64,000 bases of DNA. It comes from Engraulis encrasicolus. Lineage: Eukaryota > Chordata > Actinopteri > Clupeiformes > Engraulidae. How positions within the stretch are numbered: position 1 is the stretch's first letter; each line of letters begins with the position of its first letter. Positions 12,189-24,075 of the stretch are shown in pieces. The translations under genes and the position numbers were made by a program. The stretch covers positions 43,561,116 through 43,625,115 of the forward strand of contig NC_085868.1 of assembly GCF_034702125.1 (NCBI RefSeq), in the 5' to 3' direction. The notes beneath the pieces were generated by a model. The model made no database searches, was not told the DNA's origin, and was given only the letters and a program-made list of their open reading frames with translations.

Positions 12189-12992
12189 ACAACTACTATG
12201 ACCTCACGCAAAAGATAACTGCAGATCTTCAAAGATGGAGCTCTTTAAAAATCTCAATGCAAGCTAGAGTCACTATTCTTAAAATGAACATTTTGCCACG
12301 TTTTAACTTTTTATTTTTTATGTTGCCTATGCAACCACCTCCAGACTTCTTTAAGAGTACACACTCTTAATTCTCTCAGTTTATTTGGGCTGGCAAACGA
12401 GCCAGAATTCGCCTTTCAACACTACAGCGGCCTAAGGAAGAGGGTGGACTTGCTCTCCCTGATTTAAAACTTTACTTTCTCGCCTTTCAGATCCGATCTA
12501 TACATGTTTGGATGTATCCAAAATCAAACATTCCATGGCGTCCAATAGAAGCTAAGTTGACCTATCCCAACCAACTCACAGATATACCTTTCATGAAGAT
12601 AGGATGGAAAAGTACACTAAGATATGGTACCATTATCTCCTCTACTCTGAGAGCTTGGCATAATGCTGAACGGATACTGGGTGGTCCATTCAAACTGACT
12701 TTGTCCTCCCCGTTGTGGAACAACCCCTGTTTAACATCAGGCAAGCAACCGTTTACGTCTCATATATGGTCATCCAAAGGCATCCACACAGTTAATGACG
12801 TTTGTGATAATGGTACACTGCGCACGTTTCAAGACCTCCAACACCAGTATGATCTCCCGGGCTCATCTTATTTCCTTTATCTCCAGCTCAGATCTTCGAT
12901 GAAGGCGTACGGAGTGCCTTGGCACTCATTATTCATCCGTTCACATCCCCTATCCAATCTTATTTGTCCAAGTGACCTCTCACGAGGCCTGG
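12188..12992 (+). pseudogene. L1-type ORF2 C-terminal region, first part
   Basis: This is the region after the reverse transcriptase in L1-clade ORF2. The translation has the order seen in L1 proteins: LQRWSSLKISMQARVTILKM, then FNFLFFMLP and FFK, then FIWAGKRARI and EEGGLALPDLKLYFLAFQI. One in-frame TAA stop sits at 12368-12370. Otherwise the frame is open to the hAT insertion at 12993 and resumes in phase at 14743. The N-terminal endonuclease and the YADD catalytic core are absent because of 5' truncation, so it cannot transpose. The clade call (L1/Tx1) rests on motif order only. Confidence 0.75.
12985..12992 (+). repeat. 8-bp target duplication (left) of nested hAT element
   Basis: AGGCCTGG, repeated exactly at 14735-14742. 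Confidence 0.9.
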
Positions 12993-14734
12993 TAGAGTTC
13001 TCAACGGGCCTGAAAATGTCAACCCGACCCTACCCGGCCCGTGGCTTTTAAAGCCCGAGCCCGATGTTACCCGACACATCACTAGAATTACCTAACCGAA
13101 CCCGGCCCGAGGCCCGAAGTCGGGGGTCGAGTTTCCCCACGTTACCCTATGGAGAATGGCGGGTTGTGGTGGGTCTTTAAGGGCACTTATGTGCAGTAAA
13201 TTGCATAACCCACTTAAAAACCTAGTGAAAAGATATTTTCCACAATAGAATATGAAATGGGGAAACGTTCTTGCTATTTAAGCAGAATCATCCACAGCGC
13301 GATTTCAATAACCGCCTTTTCACGGCAACAACAATCTATCCACCTTTTGTTTTGACTTCTAAATGTAGGCTTACTACATTTCCACCCCGTGTATCTGATT
13401 AAATGTAGGCTACGTGAAGTTGCCCCTCCCTCCTTGTTTGTTCATATGCGTGGATGAGATGGAAAGCCTGGCTGTGCCAAACATTGTTTAAAAGTTTCAT
13501 AAAATTTTGGTCGGCACACAAGGTTTTGGACATAGGCCTACTAATTTCTAGTGGCACCTGGGCTACGGTTGGTGCATTGATCAGCCATGTAGCAAAAAAG
13601 ACAGATAGCCTAGGTGAGAGGATGAGATCTTCCTCGGCTGGCGAGCGCTCCGCATGTGTGTGCGCCCCAAGACCCGACAGTTGCTTAAAAGTCAATTTGA
13701 GCACGAAAACAGCAAAGACAAGGTGATATTTCATTCAAACAGGGCCTACACGCTCCAAATAAAACATTTGCTGAGGGGATTTTCAACCAGACCGCAGCGC
13801 GAGCAGACAGTCAGTGTGAAAAGCCAAGTCTACCGGCACCTTCGCTGCCGCTCGCTTACCATCGGTGCACGAGCCATTTAAATAGTGAAGTGGCATATCG
13901 CAACAGCACATGCGGATTAGCCAAATTATATGCAACAAAGTCGCCTACAAAGCGTGGATTTAACGTTTAATACGCATATGCCAACGTTGTGTGAATACGT
14001 GGAAAGGATAACCTAATTGGAAAGCCACTGTCCTTTCTAGTATAGCCTATAGAAGACCGCTTCGGTTTCGTTTCACCTCATGGAGAAAACATAATTTCCA
14101 TGCACTGCATTTGCTGAGACTACTAAGCAATAAAGTTAGCGATCAAACTAAAAATATTGGTTGTTATAGCATTTAATATGCTAGGCCTAGGCCTACTGCT
14201 GTTGTTTAAAATAGTCATTGGATTGCCAACCGTCCCTTGTATTAAGAAACAAAAGTATGGTTCCATGAGCTGACATGGGACTCAATATCGTTAAAATTGC
14301 ATCTAAGAACTTTTTTCCCGTTTTTATTAGTTTGCGTAATTGTAGCCAATGTAGTTTTTCTGTGCGTTCCGGGACCTCTTTCCAACTCATCAGCGCTGTG
14401 ATGTGATGTTTGTTTTGCGTTCTGGTACCTTGTGATTTACAAATTAAGCACTGCGCAAGGTTGCATGCAGCAGCCTGCCAGACATTCGTTACGCAGGCCT
14501 ACATATATTTAGATAGATAGATTCTAGGTCTAGCTTTACTGACCCATCAAGGGGAAATTCGCCATGATTCACGGTAAACAGCAGAACTGATTTTTTTTTT
14601 TCACTGGGCGGAAAAGATTGAGCCCGCGGACCGAACCGACCCGAGCCATATGATTATATTTTCGACCCGAATCCGGCCCGAACCCAAAGGGCCCGTCGGG
14701 TTTTTCGGGCTGACCCGACCCGTTGAGAACTCTA
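12993..14734. mobile_element. Non-autonomous hAT-like element, 1742 bp
   Basis: Terminal inverted repeats TAGAGTTCTCAACGGG are perfect over 16 bp at both ends. They continue into subterminal ACCCGACCC/GGCCCG-rich sequence that recurs near both ends (13020-13130 and 14625-14715). The perfect 8-bp duplication AGGCCTGG supports hAT-type integration. No full transposase is present. A minus-strand frame at 13399-13734 includes the phrase ISRPMS..FMKLLNN, only faintly like a segment of ZBED-type hAT transposases; I do not rely on it. The insertion splits the L1 frame exactly. Confidence 0.85.
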
Positions 14735-14742
14735 AGGCCTGG

Positions 14743-15374
14743 TAACAAAACTGTACAATCTTATGATGAGCAACTCCTTGAAACCGCTTTCTGTTGTGTC
14801 AATATGGGATAGGGAGCTTGAGGCAATGGGTATTGTACCAGATTGGGAGGAGATATGGGATAATCTACCACTAACATCTAAGTGCCTGGCACACCAACTA
14901 ATTCACTATAAAATTATCCATAAGGCCTACACAACACCATACATATGTTTCAAAATGAATATCTCTCAAAGTCCACAATGTATGCTTTGCCAGAATGCCA
15001 CAGGTACCTTCCTTCATATGTTTTGGGAATGTCCCATTATAAGTATATTTTGGAAGTATGTTATTGAGATGTTATCCAAGTTTCTTGACACTACTCTTGT
15101 TTTAGACCCCTGTTTTTGTTTATTGAATGATGATTCCTCACTTGATCTCTCTCTACGTGAAAAACGACTGGTGTTTGCTGGATTCACAGCTGCCAAAAAG
15201 ACAATCTTTCAGCTGTGGTTCAAACCTGATATCAGTGCAAAATGTTACTGGATCAGATCTTTGCTGGACATTGCATCATTAGAGGAAACCACAGCACGAC
15301 TGAACAATGCCAGTTTGTCTACAGTAAATGCATGGAAGGACCTTTGTTCAAGAATTAAGGACATTCTAAGTTAG
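14743..15374 (+). pseudogene. L1-type ORF2 C-terminal region, second part
   Basis: The frame continues in phase from 12992 once the hAT copy and one duplication are removed, and ends at a TAG after ...SRIKDILS. It holds the cysteine-histidine motif typical of the L1/Tx1 C-terminus: CMLCQNATGTFLHMFWECP, a C-x2-C-x8-H-x4-C pattern. A tryptophan-rich segment follows (IFWKYVIEM, KTIFQLWFK). No stop or frameshift is seen across these 210 codons, so the LINE was still fairly young when it was interrupted. Confidence 0.8.
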
Positions 15375-15560
15375 AATTTCTAACCATCTAAAGTCTATTG
15401 TTATGATGATGTCCCTGCTATGTTCTTTTTTTTTCCTTTGTTGATCTGCCCCTTTTTTATTTTATTTTTTGTTTATTATTGTGTGCACTATTAAGCCATA
15501 TCTTGCTGACACAAATTCCTTTGACAGTGCTAATAAAAATTATAATCATAAAAAAAAAAA

Positions 15561-15572
15561 AATTGAGGACGT
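15561..15572 (+). repeat. Target-site duplication (right) of LINE
   Basis: AATTGAGGACGT, identical to 12177-12188. Confidence 0.85.
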
Positions 15573-17174
15573 CAAAATGGGGTCCCGGGCCAGGACAGCT
15601 TAGGAACCACTGGCATAGCTTGAATAAGAATTGTATTATCTGGCAAGCAGAGTCCAATTATTCAGGCCCTAGTTCTGTTCCATTTCAGCTTGACAAAGGT
15701 GTATACTACATGACTTTTAAAACTCAAACTTTACTCGGACTAAGTCAATAAGTGCATGTACAGTATATACCCACTCAATGTCTTCTTCAATCATTGCTCT
15801 CACAGCCTCCTATTGCATTATATTGAACCATTGGGCCCTATGGTGGTTTCCCCCTGTAGTCCCCCAGTGGCAGGACTGCTAGTCAGCACAGCTCTTATAA
15901 CTTGTCAGTCCCTGTTTCAAGTGCGTCCTGTAGAGAGGAGATAGAGCCCTCCAGGGGCCGGCACAGTCATTGTTTACTATTCCAGGGGCCCGTTGAGGGA
16001 ACTCCCGTTGAGTTTTCAGAATGTTGTTTTACGAACATGCATCAGCAGAGTGGAACACCTGCCAACCCCAATAGCCGGAGGTATCTTTCCCTCTCGCCTT
16101 CCCTCTTCCCACTTCCCGCACCCCTGTCCCTCCCCATGTTTCTTTGTTTTTATCTGCCAAAGAAACCCATTTTACTTGTGGATGGCCGAGCAGTTCATTC
16201 TTCAAACGCCACATGGCTTCCACCTACTTTGAACTGGTAACAGCAAGGTAGTCATTTGATCCATAATCCCTGCAAAGATTTGTCTACCTCCTCTTGCTCT
16301 CTATTCATTGTGTCCTTTGATATGAAGTGTAGTCTTTACATGTTCCTGGATGTGTTGTTTCTACGCTGAAAAGCAAGAATACGTAAAGGTTAACCAGTGA
16401 AGCAATTTGATCATCATTGTAGTCTTTATATTTTTTGCTTTTCTAGCTTTTGTGCTAATTGTACAAGGCTTAATTGTTAACATAAGCAAACAAATAATAA
16501 TTTGCAAACATGTTGCTGTCTGTTGCATCATTTTACCCTTCTCCCATGTGTGCTGGCGAATTGAATTATAATGAGTCACCTGACAATTTTGCCTGAAGCT
16601 TCTAGAGAAGAGAACCCGTTTCTAATAAGTCTGCGTTTAAGACATGAAAAGCATTAAATTCGTCATATGATACTAAGATACCTTTATCTCCCTTTCCTCC
16701 AGCTGCTTCACATAGTCGCACAGTATAAGGGGAGACTACTGAAAGTCTAATATAAAGGGCATATTTATTCACAGATACACTGAATAGCATGTGTGGAAGA
16801 ATGCCGAGGTGTGACTTGCTGACATGCTCTTTTTCAAACACAGGTTAACGTTGAAATATGTGACATGTATTAGGCACATTTGATTATTACCTGTGCTTTG
16901 AGTTCAATTAAAATGCACCAAAAGGGTTTTGAGAAGGACAAACAGAGGTCACAGAGTAGTGAATCTTAATTAAATTCCTTTCTGACATCAATTCAAATAC
17001 CTTCATAGGATTTTTCATAGGATAATTTTCTAAAAACTGAAGATAGATGACAACAATAAAATAATCTACTTTAGCCTTTCATGCATAATTTAAACAAAAT
17101 CAAAACCATCCATATGAGATCATTAGAAGTAGGACATACATTTTCACATTTCACTTCAACCATTTCTAATATAT
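15573..17174. other. Unannotated intergenic sequence
   Basis: The start (cagcttaggaaccactgg) looks like a hAT terminus interrupted by the LINE insertion. No gene is recognised in the remainder. Confidence 0.35.
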
Positions 17175-17487
17175 GGGCAGTCATGGGTAAGCGGTTAGGG
17201 CGTAAGACTTGTAGCCCAATGGTTGCCGGTTCGACTCCCGACCCTCCAGGTTGGTAGGAGGAGTAATTAATCAGTGCTCGCCCCCATCCTCCTCCATGAC
17301 TGAGGTACTCTGAGCATGGTACCGTCCCACCGCACTGCTCCCTTGGGGTGCCATTGAGGGCTGCCCTCTTGCACGGGTGAGGCATGATGCAATTTCGTTG
17401 TGTGCAGTGTGCAGTGAACACTTGTGTGCTGCGGAGTGCTGTGTCACAATGTGAAAGGGAGTTGTAGTTTCCCAGGGGGGCTTTCAC
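17175..17487 (+). mobile_element. tRNA-headed SINE, copy A
   Basis: It starts gggcagtcatgggtaagcgg (A-box-like) and carries a B-box-like ggttcgactcc at about 17230. The conserved body ends in ...cccagggggg-ctttcac. The same sequence occurs at 31339-31658, 36503-36820, 52400-52661 and 53047-53345. The A/B boxes indicate a tRNA-derived RNA polymerase III promoter; I do not know the family name. Confidence 0.8.
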
Positions 17488-17646
17488 ATCTTTCATATTC
17501 TGTTGTAAACGAAACTGCTGAAACCAGACTGCCAATCAATACTGCATGCCTGAGCTTGCCTACAAAGGATGTGGTTTGTCTTAAAGGACAAGTGCACTAT
17601 TTCGAACATTAACCCCCTTTTCTGAGTTGTCTGCAATGCTTTAGAT

Positions 17647-17853
17647 CAGTGTTTCCCAACCTTTTTTGTGTCATGTACCCCCTAAGCCTTTTCGTTGTGC
17701 CATGAGTACCCCCTAACTCATGTTTTACATCACTTTTTCTATTGCAGTGTGACTATGCTCCATGCATTTGTTAAAATTATATTTTTCCAAGTACCCCCTG
17801 CAGTGTGCTTGCGTACCCCTAGTGGTACACGTACCCCTGGTTGGGAAACACTG
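17647..17853. mobile_element. hAT-like MITE, 207 bp
   Basis: The termini CAGTGTTTCCCAACC and, in reverse, CAGTGTTTCCCAACC match perfectly. The interior has repeated gtaccccct motifs and matches the copy at 40822-41021 in inverse orientation. The flanking 8-mers CTTTAGAT and CACTAGAG agree at 5 of 8 positions, so the target duplication is decayed. Confidence 0.75.
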
Positions 17854-18712
17854 CACTAGAGTCCCCCCTCACTGTTTATTTCACGTACATGCTGCTGTCA
17901 ATTGTTTAATTTGGATTTTGTCCCAACCAGATTTAGAATGGCCGTCCATGGGCAAATCTGTTCTTAAAACCACGCTAAACATTTATTTTCAAGAACATGC
18001 AACTCACCAAGTGTTGAGGGGTATTCATTGGTATTCCGTTAAAAAAATGTATAGCGAAACCAAAGATTTTCTATTCTAAATTATTGCATTATTTATTATA
18101 TATGCATTAAGAGCGTCTCTGGCGAAACATGGCCCTCACAATACTTTATGATGTATTTGTGCCAAGCTCTGATAAAGTATACAGTATGTTTGTAGCAATA
18201 AACAAAACCAACAGCGTGAAGAGGCTCGTGGCACAGTCATTGCTTCTGGCACATTGTTTCAAGGTAGTGCTCTGCCAGAAACCAGAATTTCTGTCAGCAG
18301 TCCCAGTATTTTTTCCAATGCACTGAAAGCAGTACATGATAGTCACTTGCCTGTCTGGAGTAACTCACAAGCATGGCCAGCATAATCCGCTGGTTTACTG
18401 AATTTGTGCACATACTGTATCCGCTCTTTTGCAAACTGTCCTTAATGCATTTAAACTCTGCTGGGAACAATGAACAAGTAGTTCAGAGGCCCCTGAAAAA
18501 TCACCTTCACAAATGACTTTTTCAAAAATGTTCAACTTTTCTAAGTCACAGTGTACTGTAAAAAAAAAAATGTCAAAAAGGTTGAGGGAAAAGTCATGCA
18601 TGCCCATATGTTCGGTAATAATTAATGTTCTATAGGCATTATCATACTAATTAATCAACATCTGCTCCTAATAAAAGGGTTTTAGTCCTACATGTGTAAG
18701 AAGACTTCAACT

Positions 18713-18801
18713 ACAGGGTGTGCAGAATTATTAGGCAAACAAGTTTATTTTAAAATGGATGATATGGTCAAATGTTTGCCTAATAATTATGCACACCTTG
18801 T
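18713..18801. mobile_element. Minimal 89-bp inverted-repeat element
   Basis: 28-bp arms (beginning acagggtgtgcagaattatt and acaaggtgtgcataattatt) agree at 26 positions and flank a 33-bp centre. The gtgtgcagaattattaggca-type terminus recurs across fish genomes in my recollection, and the copy is little more than its two ends. No clear duplication flanks it. Confidence 0.65.
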
Positions 18802-19406
18802 GTTTTATCCACATTTAGTAAGTATATATTAGATTATAATATGTTAGTTGAAATTAATATGTTACTGAATTGATAAATTGCAAGTGCTGAGCATTTGTGC
18901 AGATAAATGTGCAAGTTTCGATGTACAGTAGTAGAGAGAGAGAGAGAGAAATCCGATTAAAAATTACAAAAGAATGCACCTGGCTGGGCATGTCAACTAA
19001 CACAAATGTACAGCACAAACTTGAAATTCAAATATGCTTTATTGCTTTATTGCAAATGTTTGTAATTTCGGACAAGCTCAATGTTGCCGCCATCGTCTTG
19101 TCACCAGAAGCACTCGCGTGGAACTGTGCAGTCTTTCTTCTATCGCCACCCAGCGAGTTTGAATATATCGCACCTAACGCACACATTTGGCTGCAGTGAC
19201 AACTGCGTGCATGAAATTTACATGAAATACGCCTTTTAACGCGCTCATGCACAAATTGTGCCTGCGCACACGTCCTGCAGCAAGGTTATCGAAGTCCAAC
19301 ATAGGTAGTTGTCAATAGGAATTTGTATTGCAAACAAGTAAGTAGCTAATGTACTTAGCAACTACGGTTTCAAGAAATTCACGCCTGGTTCCCTGCCCAA
19401 CTAAGC

Positions 19407-19408
19407 CC

Positions 19409-19439
<31 letters not shown>

Positions 19440-19456
19440 ACACACACGCACACACT
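19407..19456. repeat. Poly-C and (CA)n microsatellite
   Basis: About 18 consecutive C followed by CA units. Confidence 0.9.
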
Positions 19457-20265
19457 TCTAAGGCCCGAGGATGCTAATTGAATGCCATTAAATAGGCATT
19501 CATCAGCACCTAGCTGACTGGTGCCCTGGCTAAATGATGACAAATTTAGGTCTGAATCGGGATTCCAGACTCACTGGACCCATCCAACATACCCATGGCC
19601 GTGCCCAAAAGATATTTTGAATAGCTGAGTCATTCCTTCTCAGTACATCTGAGCAGGTAGTGGAACTCTTAAAACAGATTTTGCAAGTAGGCCACATATT
19701 TCACGTTCGGAGAGAATTAGATAAGGGAAGCAAGGAGGGAAAAAAGATTATGTTGTGTCCTTCAGTGTGTTTCATTGTCTGTGGAATAGTCTCCATGAGA
19801 CAATTCCTGTCTTGTCCAGGAACCAAATAAACCTGATATGTTGGTCTGTTATATGCTCACCACCAAGAAACACACTTCAAATATATCTTAGTGCCCTTAA
19901 CAGTTTATGAAACACCTTCATTCAAAGGATGAAAACAATAGCTAATAGATTTCCAGAGAGAAGCAGATTACGCATTTTATGTACAGTAAATGACTAAGGA
20001 AATTTATTTTTTACGTTTTTTGAATGAAAATTGTTGGTGAATTGCCATGAATTGACTCATGGTAGATTGATCATCTTTCAATTTATGTTAAATCAGAACA
20101 TGAAGTACTTAAGACAGGCAATGGTGGATTTTAGGGGAAGAATAAATAACAAAGCCATCACAGGACATCCCTCACAGTGGCCTCAAGCAATCACAAAATA
20201 ATGCATGTGTATAGCGTACCCATACGTTTATAATCAAGTGGCAAAGGCAACACATTGGCAGTGAG

Positions 20266-20838
20266 CTATTGACCCGTTCAGAATCACCGTCCTCAATGAA
20301 TGCGTGCGCATCGTTGACTCAAACACACCAGAGAGGTTTTAAGGGTATTACGAGAGACTCCACTCTTCCGTGTGGTAGCCTACTGCACTCTAGGGGCGCC
20401 AAAGGAGGAGTGCAGACTCCATTCATAATGAATGGGCTGCGCTCTCTCGACAGTGCCCTCTAGGTGAACTACAGGCATGGGTAAAATTGGGAGTGGGAAG
20501 GCTGTATGAAATAAAACTGGCTGTGAACACACACATGCGAACAGACACTAAAGAGAGAAGACCTGCCGTCCTGAAGCGTGTAAGTTGATAAAAACAGTTC
20601 CAGAAGCATATGAGATGTTTGTTGTTGTTTGACTGGACTGAGGACATCATCAGGAATGCCCATGTATGTGGCATCCACTGCATATCTAAAGTTATCGTGA
20701 CCATCTGATTTTTTATTTTGGAAAAAACACCTGGCTAGTTTCTGTACAAATGAACGGGGCATGGTTGATTCTGCTCCAATGATGCGCACACAGCCAAATG
20801 ACTTCATATCTGTTTACAAACAGTTAACGGGTCAATAG
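20266..20838. mobile_element. Inverted-repeat element, 573 bp (class uncertain)
   Basis: CTATTGACCCGTT at 20266-20278 and its exact complement at 20826-20838 border the unit. If the terminus is TTGACCCGTT, a TA dinucleotide stands on each side, which would fit a TA-targeting element. A minus-strand frame of 112 codons (20469-20807) fills part of the interior but matches nothing I recognise. Confidence 0.5.
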
Positions 20839-21054
20839 TCCTCTTCAATGTTATAACTGCAATCTGAGAGCCAACATGACTTCCACCCTTCCGTTTGTTG
20901 AGAAATCAATATTCCAATTATTGGTTTTATCTGCCATTGAGTTGTATCACAGCATCGACTCAATACTTGAGCTGAGTAATAGAAGTTCTGGCATTGCATG
21001 CAAGAGAATAACGTAAGGATACATTTTTTCTATGAAAGGTTATCTGCTTTTAAG

Positions 21055-21207
21055 TAAGGGTTAACGTTCGGCGAGAAGGTCGCTACCGTGGAAAAGCAGC
21101 ACGACAGAGAGAATCTTTAGACCCCGAAGCGGAGCGGACGGGTCTTGTTCTCTCTGAAGTGCTGCTATTCCACAAAGCGACCGACTCGCCGAAAGTTAAC
21201 CCGCTTA
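21055..21207. mobile_element. Palindromic element, about 150 bp
   Basis: Long imperfect arms of about 58 nt pair ggttaacgttcggcgag...gtggaaaagcagcac with its complement ending at about 21202. The centre is ccgaagcggagcggacgg. It ends next to the repeated sequence at 21332-21583 and may be one end of a larger element. Confidence 0.6.
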
Positions 21208-21331
21208 TTATATGGATATACTTAAATGATTCACACATGGCGGGGACATTTCTTTAGACCTATTTAATGTTAAGATTGTTGCTGCGCAAAACAAAACAGT
21301 GCCGTTGTGGAACACCGCTAGGCAACAGCTA

Positions 21332-21583
21332 GGTAGCCAGGACAGGTGTTGTCTATCACAGCAGCTGATTAGAGTGACAAAAGACCGGACCCCCTGCGGA
21401 GTGATATGAAACATTCGCTTTAGCCACTGACTTGTATACAAGCCAGTGGCTTTAGCAGTGAACGTCTTGTTGCCATTGACAGCGGTAGCCAGGACAACGG
21501 GTGCTGTCTATCACAGCAGCTGATTAGAGTCTTGTTGAAAAGTCGCTTTAGCAGTGAAAAGTCTTGTTGCCATTGACAGCGGT
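21332..21583 (+). repeat. Interleaved local duplications
   Basis: ctatcacagcagctgattag occurs at about 21353 and 21510 (about 157 bp apart). gtcttgttgccattgacagc occurs at about 21464 and 21561 (about 97 bp apart). This suggests slippage or repeated partial duplication within one repetitive element. Confidence 0.8.
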
Positions 21584-21699
21584 CTGTTATAGACCAACCC
21601 GTCCGTTATCGAAAAATAACAGACGTCCGAACGTTGGGGAGCCCCGTTGAAATGAATGGAGCATTCGACAGATGACGTCACAACCATATAATAAAGTGA

Positions 21700-23410
21700 G
21701 ATAATTGTTCTGCAGGTATGGCAGGTATGGCAGGTACGTATCTGCAGGCTGTGAACTCCTTGCATCCTGTTTGGTTGTGACTGTCAGAAAAAATGCATAC
21801 ATAAATCGCAGCTTGTCTGAGAGTTAATGTTTAGGTATTACAATCAAGACATACCTCTTCCAGTACCTCTCCCTGAAATGCATATTAAAACACTCCCCCA
21901 ACTCTCACATATGGCCAGTCACAGAGGGGCTGGGTAGACTCTCTAACCTGACTGAATGCAAAGTCACTTTCATAGCATTGTGTCACTTTAAGGAAATTTC
22001 AAACTGTTCCCAAGGTCAAAACAATGTTTTAAAAGGTCTGCCTTTAATATTGATATATTAGCGTTCCAATGAATTAAGTCATTTTGAGGAGAGCTATGTA
22101 ATCCACAAAGATCACAGTTAGATGTTTCCTCCCAGAAAAAGCTTAAACAGACAGCACATCTCTATGATAGTTCTATTAGCAAGTCAAACGTTTATTGTTG
22201 AGCACTCTAGAAAGGGAATGGTAAATGAACCGGAAGCTTTAAGTGTGTAATTATACCCATTAGTCAGCCTATAAATAACAAGGTAAATGTTTTTATACAC
22301 ACAAGGTATTGTGATTTTGTTATTTTGCCGACAACACTGCCTCTGTAGCCTCAATTCTTTGTGATAATCAGAAAAAAACAAACAAATAATTCTGCCTCAT
22401 CACATTTTCCTAGTAGGCTAAATAAACATCTCTTAGCAATGGCTACTTATAATGGAACACATGCCTTTAGTTCTAAAAATATATTAATTTAGTTATTTTC
22501 GTTTGGTCTTAAATGTACTAATACTTTATCTGTTATAAGACTTAATGGCTTTTACCACACTGGCATGCCAGATATTTCACTGGTCATCAACTGTCTTTAT
22601 GTCTACAAAATGATGTGTTGTTTTCCACTGGCAGCCATTCACAATTAGCTGCTATTATACAAGCTCACAAATATTACAAAGGTCGCTGTTCTCATTCCAC
22701 TGTGAAGTGTTCTGTCATGCTGCTGAAGTAATGCAAAGAAATGATTGATTTAAATATCAAATTAAGAGTAGGCTAATGTGGGGATGAATTGCTCCGTGTA
22801 ATGCTAACACACTTATTTACGTACCCCTTGACAAACATCCATTTTTCCTTTCTCAGAAACTGAGAGACTGAGTGGACACAGCCCTGATTCTGAGCCGTGA
22901 TGTTATGGCACAGAACACAGATGGCATAGGCTGCACATTGTAGTGTTAATACAGCACATACATAATTTAATTTAACACTCCTAGTCAGTCCTACTAAGTG
23001 TTGCATTTTTCTGTACACAAAGCCAGACAATCATGTAGATGAAGGCCTGCTACTATCATCCCTTCAACTTCTATTTACCAAGTAAAGATAGAGGCGTTGT
23101 CTTCATTGACCATTCAAGATTCCATTTGGCCATTTAAGATGCTATTGTCTTCATTGACTAGCATTCCCACTCCTTGCTAAGGGGCATCCATGTCGAAGTT
23201 GTCAAAGATGATTGACCTTTAAAAATCACACTTGCGAGACGGTTAATGTAAGGTGCTTACAATGTGATGCCTGCACTAGTCCCTCAATGCTGCCTTCAAG
23301 TCTACTCTTGCTTGGTTTTGTCATAGTAGAATGAATATTACCAGGTCCCAACTTGACTCTGGCTATGCTCTAAAGACGATGGGCAAAGAGTATAGGAGCT
23401 GAAAAGAATG
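21700..23410. other. Unannotated intergenic sequence
   Basis: AT-rich; no gene, RNA or transposon terminus recognised. Confidence 0.4.
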
Positions 23411-23411
23411 G

Positions 23412-23416
<5 letters not shown>

Positions 23417-23456
<40 letters not shown>

Positions 23457-23490
23457 AGGAGAGAGACAGAGAGAGAGAGAGAGAGAGACC
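23417..23490. repeat. (GA)n microsatellite
   Basis: GA tract interrupted near 23454-23468. A looser CA-rich stretch follows to about 23700. Confidence 0.9.
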
Positions 23491-23854
23491 CCATCGTGTA
23501 CTTCACCCCTGCAAGCATAAACATACACATGCACACACACGCACACACCCTGCCTGCACACCCACCCAATGCATTCAGAGACACACATAACAGACTCTCT
23601 CCCCCTCCCGCATCTCTTCTTGACCCCCCCCCTCCTCCACACACACGCACATACAGATAATTGTATACAAATGTATGCAGATCCAGGCACACACACAGCA
23701 CAATACCAAGAAATTATACAACCATGCAAAACAACAGACTGTAGAAATAGTCTCATACCCACATTCAGCTCATCACACTCGTGCACACAGCACAGGGTGA
23801 GATACGTATAAAGTCTCTTTCTCTCTCTTTTTCTCTGTCTGTCTGTCAGAGATG

Positions 23855-24075
23855 TGCAGAGATTTGTTGTGAATGAAAGTGGGCGGGGTTTTGAGGGAGT
23901 GACGACGAAGCTTGCAACACTGTTGGGAAAGCGCATCAACGGCAAAGATCGCCGATTGGTCAGAGCGCCGGCACGGTTTAAAAAAACAACAGGTTGTTCT
24001 CATCAGCAATCGTCCGAGGTATCGTTCATCGGGGCCAGACTAAATTACTCACATTTAGGTTGGATAATCAGGCTA
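23855..24075 (-). mobile_element. Truncated MITE copy related to 54469-54720
   Basis: On the minus strand it begins tagcctgattatcc and shares taatttagtctggcc, gatgagaacaacct and ccctcaaaacc with the element at 54469-54720. Its other terminus is missing, and about 80 bp between the last two blocks is absent from the other copy. The left boundary is approximate. Confidence 0.65.

Larger units (their letters stand above)
12189..15560 (+). mobile_element. 5'-truncated L1-like LINE, interrupted by a hAT element
   Basis: The LINE is bounded by a 12-bp duplication and ends in an A-tract (15551-15560), as expected from target-primed reverse transcription. It keeps only the C-terminal part of ORF2 and a 3' UTR of about 190 bp. 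The element at 12993-14734 is inserted in it. Without that insertion the LINE copy is about 1.62 kb, a typical severe 5' truncation. Confidence 0.85.
17862..20265. other. Intergenic sequence
   Basis: No gene is recognised. It contains the 89-bp hairpin element at 18713-18801 and a C-run plus (CA)n tract at 19407-19456. Confidence 0.35.

Noticed and set aside
13399..13734. hAT transposase in the nested element
   Set aside because: Only a faint phrase resembles ZBED-type transposases; no zinc finger, DDE or dimerisation motif.
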